From a virus, in the IMG/VR virus record IMGVR_UViG_3300042691_015379, positions 1-38,200 of that record: a DNA stretch of 38,200 bases, one strand, 5' to 3'. Both the position numbers and the translations under genes were made by a program. Positions 23,557-29,881 of this stretch are shown here, one piece after another. Numbering within the stretch: the first letter of the stretch is position 1; each line of letters begins with the position of its first letter. The notes below the pieces were generated by a model. The model had not been told where the DNA came from. It made no database searches and was given only the letters and a program-made list of their open reading frames with translations.

Positions 23557-25196
23557 GCGGTTTGCAGCAGCCTTAGATCAATCGGATGGACAACCTCGGA
23601 CACGTCGAGACGACGTGATCCCATCTCGGTCTGGATCACGCGCCAATACTTCCCGTCGCGCATGACGCGGATGCGGTCTGGCGCCGGGATCTTCTTCTCC
23701 TCGAGGACGGCCAGGGCCTCGGTGACGGTCGCCGGGCACATGGCGCCACGCGCCCAGAACCACGAGACCGCGTGCTTCTTCACGCCCGATCGCTCGTCCT
23801 CAATCGGGATCCACTCATCGAACGACGTGGGCCCGCACCAGTACGTCACGCGCAGCGAGTCCGGGCGCATGGCCTTCTGGTGTCGCCGGTACTCGACACG
23901 ATCGACCGTGTACCACTTGGGCTCGGCGAGCGCGGCCACGATCACGCCGTCGGCGGCCTCGGTGCCGTGCTTGGGCTTGACGGGCCACTCGTAGCCGCAG
24001 GCCGGGCACGTCATGATCGAGGCGAAGATCAGCTCGTGGCAGGACGGGCACTCTTTGGCCGGCGCTACACTCACGCCCTCGCCGCCGCCCTTCGAGCCCT
24101 TGACGCGGATCTGGTCGATCGGCCCGTGCCGCTCGATGTTGCCGGCAAAGTCGAGGACCAGCGTGTTCTGCTTGTTAGGGTGCAGGCGCAGCCCGCGGCC
24201 CATGATCTGCACGTACAGGCCCGTGCTCTTCGTCGGGCGCAGCATCACGATGCAGTCGATGTGGGGAGCGTCGAACCCAGTCGTAAGCAACATCGCGTTG
24301 AACAGCATCCGGGTCTTGCCGTCCTTGAAGTCCTTGATCTTGGCGTCACGCTCGCCGGCCGCCATGTCACCGGTCACGTAGTCTGCCGACCAGCCGCGGC
24401 CTTGGGCAATCTCTGCCGCGTGTCTGGCATGATCGACGCCAGCGCAGAAGCCAAGGATGTGCTTGCGGTCGTGCGCGTATTGGGTGATCTCATCGAGCGC
24501 GCCGTGTATCAGGTCGGCGCGGTCCATGGCCGACTGAAGATCAGACGCCACGAACTCGCCGCCTCGAGTAGCCACCCGCGACAGGTCGGCCTTCGTCACG
24601 CCGCCCTTGGCGGTAAGCGGGCAGAGATAGCCCTGCTTGATGAGATCGCCGACGTTGGCCTCGTAGGCGATGTCGGTGAATACCCGGTCGGCGCCGTCGG
24701 TCAATACGCCGGAATCCATCCGAAATGGAGTAGCCGTGAGCCCGATCACCTTCAGTGCCGGGTTGTAGGCGCGCAGCCCCTTCAGGAAGCGGCCGTACAT
24801 GGTGTCACTCTTCTTCGAGAGCAGATGAGCCTCGTCGATGATCACTAGCTCGGTGCCGGCAAACGTGGCTGGCAGTCGGTGGATCGACTGGATGCCCGCG
24901 ACCGTGATCAAGTCTTTGGCTTTCTGATTGAGGCCAGCCGACCAGATCCCGATTGGCGCCTCGGGCCAGTAGCGCACGATCGCCTTGGCGTCCTGGTCGA
25001 TCAGCTCCTTGACGTGCGTCAGCAGGATGATGCGAACGTCGCCGTAGCGATCGAAGGCATCCTTGATGAACGCGGCCATCGTCAAAGATTTGCCAGCGCC
25101 CGTCGGCAGCACGATCAAGGGGTTTCCCGTCTCGTGCTCGAAGTAGTCATAGATCGCCTGAACGGCCTCCTTCTGGTATTGGCGCAACTCGATCAT
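23553..25196 (-). CDS. Superfamily 2 DNA/RNA helicase
   Basis: This is a 547-residue helicase. Motif Q/I is near the start (LRQYQKEAVQAIYDYFE) and Walker A is PTGAGKS at 31-37. The DEAH box is at 121-124 (VIIDEAHLLSKKS), motif III is GLTATPFR, and motif VI is QIMGRGLRLHPNKQ. A zinc ribbon follows at about 383-404, with the two cysteine pairs CPSC and CPAC. The architecture resembles phage helicases related to RecQ/UvsW/ResIII that support replication restart and recombination. It overlaps both neighbours by ATGA, so it is made with the Cas4-like nuclease as a unit. The C-terminal 110 residues after the ribbon are not recognised. Confidence 0.9.
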   Translation of the reverse strand: MIELRQYQKEAVQAIYDYFEHETGNPLIVLPTGAGKSLTMAAFIKDAFDRYGDVRIILLTHVKELIDQDAKAIVRYWPEAPIGIWSAGLNQKAKDLITVAGIQSIHRLPATFAGTELVIIDEAHLLSKKSDTMYGRFLKGLRAYNPALKVIGLTATPFRMDSGVLTDGADRVFTDIAYEANVGDLIKQGYLCPLTAKGGVTKADLSRVATRGGEFVASDLQSAMDRADLIHGALDEITQYAHDRKHILGFCAGVDHARHAAEIAQGRGWSADYVTGDMAAGERDAKIKDFKDGKTRMLFNAMLLTTGFDAPHIDCIVMLRPTKSTGLYVQIMGRGLRLHPNKQNTLVLDFAGNIERHGPIDQIRVKGSKGGGEGVSVAPAKECPSCHELIFASIMTCPACGYEWPVKPKHGTEAADGVIVAALAEPKWYTVDRVEYRRHQKAMRPDSLRVTYWCGPTSFDEWIPIEDERSGVKKHAVSWFWARGAMCPATVTEALAVLEEKKIPAPDRIRVMRDGKYWRVIQTEMGSRRLDVSEVVHPIDLRLLQTA

Positions 25197-26278
25197 CCGA
25201 CTACCTTCGCTCCGAACTTGTTACGAAACGCCTCCACTTCGGGGTTGCAGACGGATCGGTGATCGACCGCGGCCGCGATCTCCGTGCTACGGAAGATCGG
25301 CGTCGTGGCCGGAAGGTCTCCGGGCGGCGCCGTAACCTCGGACGCCACCACGAACTCGTCGCCCGTGTCCTTGCGCTTGAAGAGAACCCATCCGTCGCCG
25401 GCATCCATCGGCTCGGCGTACGTGACTAGGAACGGCAGCGTCAGGTGGTTCTCACACCCGGCCCGCTGCGCCTCGAGGGGGATCTCCTCGGCGCGGTAGA
25501 AGGCGCACGACCATCTGGCATTGCCCTCACGCTCCGGTGTGGCATGAACGCACGACCGGCACGACTTGGCGAAACCCTTGTGGCCGTGGCACACCGCATT
25601 GAACGGACACCAGTTGCACAGGTAATACTTTGGATCTTCGCTGATCTTGGGCGGGGGCAGGGGCCCGAAGATGATCGACTCAGCCTTGGCTTCGGTGCGC
25701 TCAAATTCAACCTGGTCAAACTCGACGCGCTCGGAGTACAGGCTCTCGTCGTCCTTGTTGACCGCCAGGTACAAGGCGCGGTCCATACCGCTCTTGCCCA
25801 TGTACCAGTTCATCTGGATGAAGTGTTCGGGCTTCGCTTTGCGAACGCCGTTCTTCTTCAGCTCCGTGAACGACTTGGTGCCGTGGGTCTTGAACTCGAG
25901 GACGTGCCACTTGTGGCCGCCCTGCGGAATGTTGGTTGCGCAGCCGTCCATGTGGCCCTTCATGTGGCCGCCATGACTCTCGAAGCCGAACTGCTTGCCG
26001 GTGGCCGGGTCCACGTCGTGAACCTTGACGCCGATCGCGCGCAGATCCGCAGTGAATCTCGGCTCGGCCATGTGCCCGGTCTGGAACAGGCGCAGGGTGC
26101 GGCCATCGAACCGCTCCTTGTCTGCCCAACGGAATCCGTACCACAAGGCGCGCTTGCACTCGCGCCCGATCACGGACGCGCCCAGGTAATTGCGAGCCTT
26201 CTCGCTGCCGCCGCGCTTTTCGTACTGCTCGTAGATCGAGGCGACGATCGGATCTATGTGCGCGCTGATGTCAGCCAT
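25193..26278 (-). CDS. Cas4/RecB-like PD-(D/E)XK nuclease
   Basis: This is a 361-residue nuclease. The catalytic core is visible as GHMKGHMDG (Asp111), VLEFKTH (Glu128, Lys130) and the helix residue QMNWYMG (Gln155). Cysteines at 41 (ECKRALWYGF), 221, 224 and 230 (CNWCPFNAVC) are placed as in Cas4-type iron-sulfur nucleases. Beyond them is a second cysteine module at 240-275 (CRSCVHATPE to AGCENH), repeated as a separate gene at 23341-23556. Such phage nucleases resect DNA ends for recombination by a Sak4- or Red-type partner. It overlaps the upstream gene by 8 bases and the helicase by 4. Confidence 0.88.
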   Translation of the reverse strand: MADISAHIDPIVASIYEQYEKRGGSEKARNYLGASVIGRECKRALWYGFRWADKERFDGRTLRLFQTGHMAEPRFTADLRAIGVKVHDVDPATGKQFGFESHGGHMKGHMDGCATNIPQGGHKWHVLEFKTHGTKSFTELKKNGVRKAKPEHFIQMNWYMGKSGMDRALYLAVNKDDESLYSERVEFDQVEFERTEAKAESIIFGPLPPPKISEDPKYYLCNWCPFNAVCHGHKGFAKSCRSCVHATPEREGNARWSCAFYRAEEIPLEAQRAGCENHLTLPFLVTYAEPMDAGDGWVLFKRKDTGDEFVVASEVTAPPGDLPATTPIFRSTEIAAAVDHRSVCNPEVEAFRNKFGAKVVG

Positions 26279-26576
26279 TCGGCTTCTCCGGTTTGAAATG
26301 ATCGCGCAGGAAATCCTCCGCGGTCATGACTTGCGCATTCGGCTCAAGGCGCGTGATCACTTCGCTGATGGAATGCGCCGCGATGGCGGATTGACGAATG
26401 GCGATAAACACGGCCTCGAGGGCAATGTTCACGTCTCTCTTGGTTTTCAGGCTGCCAAGAACTGCTGCCAAACCGCGACCAAGGGCGTCAACGATTTCGG
26501 CAAGATCCTCGTTCTGGCTGTTTGGGCTCTGCGCGTAGTGATCGAGCATCTGCCGTACTGTCTCGTGGTATTTCAC
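26271..26576 (-). CDS. Hypothetical early protein
   Basis: This 101-residue, largely helical protein starts at a GTG with an AGGAG 8 bases upstream. It reads KYHETVRQMLDHYAQSPNSQ, then AEIVDALGRGLAAVLGSLKT, then EAVFIAIRQSAIAAHSISEV. It overlaps the nuclease start by 8 bases, so the two are probably coupled. I do not recognise the family. The pattern of four or five amphipathic helices suggests a small all-alpha protein, perhaps an accessory to the nuclease. Confidence 0.7.
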   Translation of the reverse strand: MKYHETVRQMLDHYAQSPNSQNEDLAEIVDALGRGLAAVLGSLKTKRDVNIALEAVFIAIRQSAIAAHSISEVITRLEPNAQVMTAEDFLRDHFKPEKPNG

Positions 26577-26664
26577 GTCGGTCGCTCCTGTAGTGAAGAT
26601 GCCCGTCTCTCCGGGCCGTCACGCTTTCAGCACACCCCCGCGTTCGGGGCGATCAACCGGGGAG

Positions 26665-26883
26665 TCAGTCCGGCTGTGCTTCGTGGACAACCTCGGGCAA
26701 GGCGGGCTCGTTAGCCTTCGCCTCGGCCGCTTGGATCTGCTGCAGGGCCGCAGACCGCAGGGCCGCATGGAAGTCACCGGCCCGCTTGACCGGCAACTCC
26801 CCAAGGCCCTCGAGGATCAGGTTCACCTGGGCAAAGTTCAGCGTGAAGACGATATTCACGCTGTTCGGATCGAACTGGCTCAT
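26665..26883 (-). CDS. Small phage protein, paralogue of 399-590
   Basis: This 72-residue protein has a short beta strand (VNIVFTLNFAQ), then an N-x-I-L helix (VNLILEGLGELPVKRAGDFH), then a glutamine/alanine-rich helix (AALQQIQAAEAKAN). The first 45 residues share a layout and several identities with the protein at 399-590 in the virion region. An 88-base gap with only a weak 5-bp hairpin separates it from the next gene leftward. The function is unknown. Confidence 0.7.
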   Translation of the reverse strand: MSQFDPNSVNIVFTLNFAQVNLILEGLGELPVKRAGDFHAALRSAALQQIQAAEAKANEPALPEVVHEAQPD

Positions 26884-26892
26884 GGTTCGATC

Positions 26893-27384
26893 TCACTTCT
26901 TCCAGGGCGGTGAGACAGCGCCAGCGGGCTTCGGCGCAGCCTGCGGCGCGCTTGCAGCGGGCGCGAACGCCGGGGCCTGGGCGACGCCGCCGACGGCCTC
27001 GTACTTCTTCACACTGTTGCTCTCGCGCTTGCGGTCATCGACCTCGATGCCGATAGTCGCCATGAAGGGCTTGTTGTGAAGTTCGGCCGAGTTGGCGGGC
27101 TTGATCACGCCAACGGCGCGGCAGAACGCCGCGAGTTCACGCTGCGCGATGTCCACCGCCGTCTGGTTCGGGTTCTGAAGGTTCAGCCGCGCCCAGACCT
27201 TGCGCCCCTTGAATGGGCCGTCCAAGACCTCGAACACGAACTGAAGGTACTGGCCGGTACCGGCCTTGGTGACTTTCCACTCCGAGCCGGTTGCGATCAT
27301 CACGTACTGGCCCTCGGGCAGCGCGGTGAACTCCTGCTGCTCTGGGATCGTGCTCGCGTCGAAGCCTGTCAAATCTGCACTCAT
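26893..27384 (-). CDS. DUF669-family protein, probable single-stranded DNA-binding role
   Basis: This 163-residue protein begins MSADLTGFDASTIPEQQEFT. It has the DUF669 core LPEGQYVMIATGSEWKVTKA, then QYLQFVFEVLDGPFKGRKVW, then LNLQNPNQTAVDIAQRELAA. After about residue 130 it becomes a flexible Ala/Pro tail ending AVSPPWKK. DUF669 genes regularly lie beside Sak4/RecA-like recombinases and nucleases in phages and are thought to act as SSB-like proteins. The tail here ends in lysines, whereas classical SSB tips are acidic, so partner docking would differ. It is the next gene after the Sak4-like ATPase. Confidence 0.8.
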   Translation of the reverse strand: MSADLTGFDASTIPEQQEFTALPEGQYVMIATGSEWKVTKAGTGQYLQFVFEVLDGPFKGRKVWARLNLQNPNQTAVDIAQRELAAFCRAVGVIKPANSAELHNKPFMATIGIEVDDRKRESNSVKKYEAVGGVAQAPAFAPAASAPQAAPKPAGAVSPPWKK

Positions 27385-27421
27385 AGAATCAATCTCCGTC
27401 GGTTAGTTGAGAAATAATCGA

Positions 27422-28174
27422 TCACTTGGTCATGGCTGCGGTCAAGGCAGCCTGAAAAGACTCCCAAGACAGGGACACGTCCGGCATTCCGTACCGATTG
27501 CCGGCCACATAGGCCGGGTGCGGGTTCAGATGCAGGACGCGCTTGCCCGTCGAGATCGCCTTCACTTCTTTCTGGTTGAAGCCGGCATCCGTCGATCGCG
27601 TCAACACTTCGTGCTGCGCGAAACCGATGATGTCGGCCCACTCGTTGATGATGCCAACGGCGCGCTTGTTCAGCTTGAGGCTGTAAGCGTCGTAGTCGTC
27701 GGCCAAGGTCGGGTTCTTGACCTTGTTCACCTGTTCGTGCGCGATGCAGATGACCGTCATCTGCTTGTCGTTGCGCAGGGCGTCGAGGCCCCCAAAGAAT
27801 TCGCGCCACAGGTCGTCGGCCATGATGTAGCCCTTGCCGTAGCCGATGTCCTCGATGTTCTTGACGCGGTGCGTCTCGCACACCTTGGCAAGAACCAGCG
27901 GCTCGAGCCAGTCGAGCGAATCAACGAACACCGTCTGGTACTCGTGCTCGCTCGTGTACAGGGAGGCGAGGGCGCTCATCACGTCCTCGTACTTGCCTGC
28001 CTTCGGGAAGGCGTCCACGTCGAGATTGTCGAGCCCTTCCTCGGTGATGATGCCGATGGGCTTCGGCGCGCTCGCCGCGAAGGTGGACTTGCCGACCTTG
28101 GGCGGGCCGTAAATCACGATCTTGGGGGCCCGCAGTCTCTTGCCGCGGGTGATGCTGGACAAATCAAATGCCAT
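27422..28174 (-). CDS. Sak4-like / RecA-fold AAA ATPase
   Basis: This is a 250-residue protein starting at ATG 28174 (MAFDLSSITRGKRLRAPKIV). A longer in-frame extension to 28390 would cover the upstream gene and is rejected. Walker A is IYGPPKVGKST at 21-31 and Walker B is VFVDSLDW at 82-89. Later come ICIAHEQV and the basic turn LNKRAVGIINEWADIIGFAQ. This matches the phage nucleotide-binding family often annotated AAA_24 or Sak4, a single-strand annealing and RecA-like recombinase. Its neighbours, DUF669 and the Cas4-like nuclease, are the standard partners. Confidence 0.87.
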   Translation of the reverse strand: MAFDLSSITRGKRLRAPKIVIYGPPKVGKSTFAASAPKPIGIITEEGLDNLDVDAFPKAGKYEDVMSALASLYTSEHEYQTVFVDSLDWLEPLVLAKVCETHRVKNIEDIGYGKGYIMADDLWREFFGGLDALRNDKQMTVICIAHEQVNKVKNPTLADDYDAYSLKLNKRAVGIINEWADIIGFAQHEVLTRSTDAGFNQKEVKAISTGKRVLHLNPHPAYVAGNRYGMPDVSLSWESFQAALTAAMTK

Positions 28175-28176
28175 GT

Positions 28177-28398
28177 TCAGTTGACTCCTTCGTTTGTGAT
28201 GATCTTGTTCGGCTCGACCTCGACCTCGGGGGCGGTGTCCTCGAGCGTCTTGTAGTTGGGCGCGGAGGCCAGGACGCTCTTCAAGAGCGTGACGCCCATG
28301 CCGTGTGCAAGGCTCGTCTCGTCGAGTTTCTCGCCAAAGTTGTAATCGACGAGAACTCTCCCCTCGTCGTCGGTCAATGTGATGGTGCAAATAGCCAT
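28177..28398 (-). CDS. Small hypothetical early protein
   Basis: This 73-residue protein reads MAICTITLTDDEGRVLVDYN, then FGEKLDETSLAHGMGVTLLK. It is a two- or three-strand beta start followed by a helix and an acidic C-terminus. Similar short proteins are common beside phage recombination genes but have no known activity. The start shares one base with the stop of the upstream gene (TAATG), and the Sak4-like gene begins 3 bases beyond its stop, so the three are tightly coupled. Confidence 0.7.
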   Translation of the reverse strand: MAICTITLTDDEGRVLVDYNFGEKLDETSLAHGMGVTLLKSVLASAPNYKTLEDTAPEVEVEPNKIITNEGVN

Positions 28399-28772
28399 TA
28401 CTTCCTCGTTACGGTGATGCCGGTCTTCCCGGGGGTGACAGTGATCGGCAACAGAGCGTAGACGTCAGGCTCGTTCAGTTGAAGGTAGCGGACGCCGGCA
28501 ACGTCAAGCTCAGGCTTGAGTTTCACCGGGCGCAGCGCGGGCGGGATCTGGCCGCACACGTCGTCCCACTTCTTCCAGTCCATCTTGCGATTGACGACGC
28601 CCTTGACTTCGATGCTGAAGCCGTCGGCCTTGATCGTCTGAGAGCCTTCGTCCTTCTTGCCCGTCAGCGCGATGATTGCTTCCTCGACCGCGATGCGGTC
28701 GTCGGTGGCTTGGCGTTCCTTGTCCTTGGCCGCCAGCCATTCTTCGGACAGTTGCTCGAGTGTCTTGCTCAT
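28398..28772 (-). CDS. Hypothetical protein, first gene of the leftward early operon
   Basis: This 124-residue protein has a charged helical N-terminus (EQLSEEWLAAKDKERQATDD) and a beta segment (GSQTIKADGFSIEVKGVVNR). A C-terminal part follows with MDWKKWDDVCGQIP and LPITVTPGKTGITVTRK. Related small proteins occur at the head of phage recombination operons. They are unassigned, and some are given DUF numbers I cannot confirm. A good AAGGAG precedes the start. The promoter and an operator-like dyad lie 35-65 bases upstream, making it the first gene expressed from this operon. Confidence 0.7.
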   Translation of the reverse strand: MSKTLEQLSEEWLAAKDKERQATDDRIAVEEAIIALTGKKDEGSQTIKADGFSIEVKGVVNRKMDWKKWDDVCGQIPPALRPVKLKPELDVAGVRYLQLNEPDVYALLPITVTPGKTGITVTRK

Positions 28773-28805
28773 TCAGTTGCTCCTTGTGTGGTTCGGTACC
28801 GCTCA

Positions 28806-28835
28806 AGCATAGAACAGCAAATTAGAAAAACTCAA
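28806..28835 (-). promoter_or_regulatory. Candidate early leftward promoter
   Basis: Read leftward, TTGAGT (complement of 28830-28835) and TATGCT (complement of 28806-28811) are 18 bases apart, close to a sigma-70 promoter. It lies just upstream of 28772. The -35 box is part of the operator-like dyad at 28822-28835, so a bound repressor would block it. This is analogous to lambda PL. Confidence 0.55.
28822..28835. promoter_or_regulatory. Operator-like dyad, copy 1 (left operator)
   Basis: The sequence TTAGAAAAACTCAA is the exact reverse complement of the copy at 29593-29606 and matches the copy at 29550-29562 with one base inserted. It is an imperfect dyad with TT(A/G)GA-like ends. The three copies occur only around the repressor gene and overlap promoter elements, as expected for a CI/Cro operator. 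Confidence 0.6.
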
Positions 28836-28878
28836 CTACCAGGACGAAAAAAGATGAACTTTGACTTTCGCGTTTCTT

Positions 28879-29499
28879 TCAGGTAAGGAGGCGCCGCACC
28901 GTGACCTCGGACACCTTCCCGATGATCTTGGCGCCGTCTGTCAGCTTGTACGTCGGGTATCGCGTGTCGTCGGCGATCAGCAAGTCCTCGCGGCCTTCAC
29001 GGATCAGCCTGCGCAACACCGGGTCGCTGGCCCTGCCCAGGTGCGCGAGCACGACAGCACCAGGCGCAATGTGCGCGGCCTTGTTGATGACCGCATACGC
29101 GCCAGCGGGACAACTCGATGTGAGTGCGTCCGATGCAACGAGCATGGCGGCCGCCGTGTTCGGCGGATAGGCGACAGCGGTTTGCAGAAACTCGGCCACC
29201 GCGTCCCAATGCCAGCGAATTAAGGCACTTGGCGGCACTACAGGCACGACGTAGACGGGCGGTTTTGGACTTCCTCGGACGGGCTTGGATGTCTCGAGAC
29301 CAAGCAGCCAGTCCACACTGACGCTGAACATCTCCGAGATCTTGACGAGCGAATCCGCGTCGGGTTCGGTGCGTCCGGCTTCCCATAGGTTCACGGCGGA
29401 AGGGGAGAGGTTCAGTTTCTTCGCCAAGTCGCGATGGGTGACAGAAGGGTGCATGGCTTGGCGCGCGGCGCGGATGCGCTTGCCCAGAGTAGTCGTCAT
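28879..29499 (-). CDS. CI-like repressor with degenerate S24 domain
   Basis: This is a 206-residue protein starting at MTTTLGKRIRAARQ. An upstream in-frame extension to 29571 would include the operator region and is rejected. Residues 1-68 are an XRE/lambda-repressor helix-turn-helix (HRDLAKKLNLSPSAVNLWEA). Residues of about 95-206 align with S24/LexA-type domains, including VVLAHLG, RRLIREG, YPTY and KIIGKVSEV. The usual G-D-S-M serine is replaced by S-D-A-L, and the catalytic lysine of V-K-R-L by arginine in L-R-R-L. No Ala-Gly cleavage site is evident in the linker. It probably dimerises but does not self-cleave. It is transcribed away from the Cro-like gene. Confidence 0.85.
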   Translation of the reverse strand: MTTTLGKRIRAARQAMHPSVTHRDLAKKLNLSPSAVNLWEAGRTEPDADSLVKISEMFSVSVDWLLGLETSKPVRGSPKPPVYVVPVVPPSALIRWHWDAVAEFLQTAVAYPPNTAAAMLVASDALTSSCPAGAYAVINKAAHIAPGAVVLAHLGRASDPVLRRLIREGREDLLIADDTRYPTYKLTDGAKIIGKVSEVTVRRLLT

Positions 29500-29541
29500 T
29501 TTCGGTCGGTCGGTCGAGTGTCCCCGCAGGGTACGGGAGCA

Positions 29542-29571
29542 ACTGTATCTTGAAAAACTCAACCGCGCCAA
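29542..29571 (-). promoter_or_regulatory. Candidate repressor promoter
   Basis: Read leftward, TTGGCG (complement of 29566-29571) and TACAGT (complement of 29542-29547) are separated by 18 bases. The operator-like dyad at 29550-29562 fills the spacer. The promoter would give a leader of about 35 bases before the repressor start and could be autoregulated. Confidence 0.45.
29550..29562. promoter_or_regulatory. Operator-like dyad, copy 2
   Basis: TTGAAAAACTCAA is the second of three related 13-14 base dyads. It lies between the repressor and the Cro-like gene, within the candidate repressor promoter. A rightward TTGAAA -35 box could also begin here, so one protein could affect both directions. 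Confidence 0.6.
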
Positions 29572-29592
29572 GTACCTTGAGCGATACTGTGC

Positions 29593-29606
29593 TTGAGTTT
29601 TTCTAA
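29593..29606. promoter_or_regulatory. Operator-like dyad, copy 3 (right operator)
   Basis: TTGAGTTTTTCTAA lies 15 bases upstream of the Cro-like start and 30 bases from copy 2. It is identical in inverse orientation to copy 1. It probably controls rightward expression of the Cro-like gene and primase. A related TTGAGC stands at 29577-29582. I could not fix one unambiguous rightward promoter here. Confidence 0.6.
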
Positions 29607-29621
29607 ACAGGATGCAAACAA

Positions 29622-29876
29622 GTGGCTGAAATCAAACGGAAAACACGCCGAATAGGCGACGAACCTATCGGATATACGGTCGAAGGGGTGCTGGCGCTGG
29701 CCGGTGGGCGGGGCGAAGTGGCCCGCCGTCTGGGGGTATCGGTGCAGAGCGTGGCGAAGTGGGGCAGGCGAATTCCTGGCCCTCACGCTCGCTCGGTGGC
29801 GATCATGGCCGGGCTGCCGCTCGCCATCGTTCGTCCCGATCTCGTCAGAGAGACCGTCAAAGATTACGCTGAGTAA
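29622..29876 (+). CDS. Cro/YdaS-like regulator
   Basis: This 84-residue protein starts at GTG 29622, with AGGA 9 bases upstream. A helix-turn-helix is visible in EGVLALAGGRGEVARRLGVS followed by VQSVAKWGRRIPGPHARSVA. The K-W-G-R-R-I-P pattern is typical of YdaS/Cro antirepressors, whose recognition helix ends in W.....IP. It is transcribed opposite to the CI-like gene and 5 bases before the primase. The expected role is to bind the same operators and favour lytic growth. Confidence 0.8.
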   Translation: MAEIKRKTRRIGDEPIGYTVEGVLALAGGRGEVARRLGVSVQSVAKWGRRIPGPHARSVAIMAGLPLAIVRPDLVRETVKDYAE

Positions 29877-29881
29877 CACCC

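Noticed and set aside
26577-26664. Possible terminator between 26665-26883 and 26271-26576
   Set aside because: Only a 5-bp stem (CCCCG/CGGGG) without a T tract is visible; the genes are probably in one transcript.
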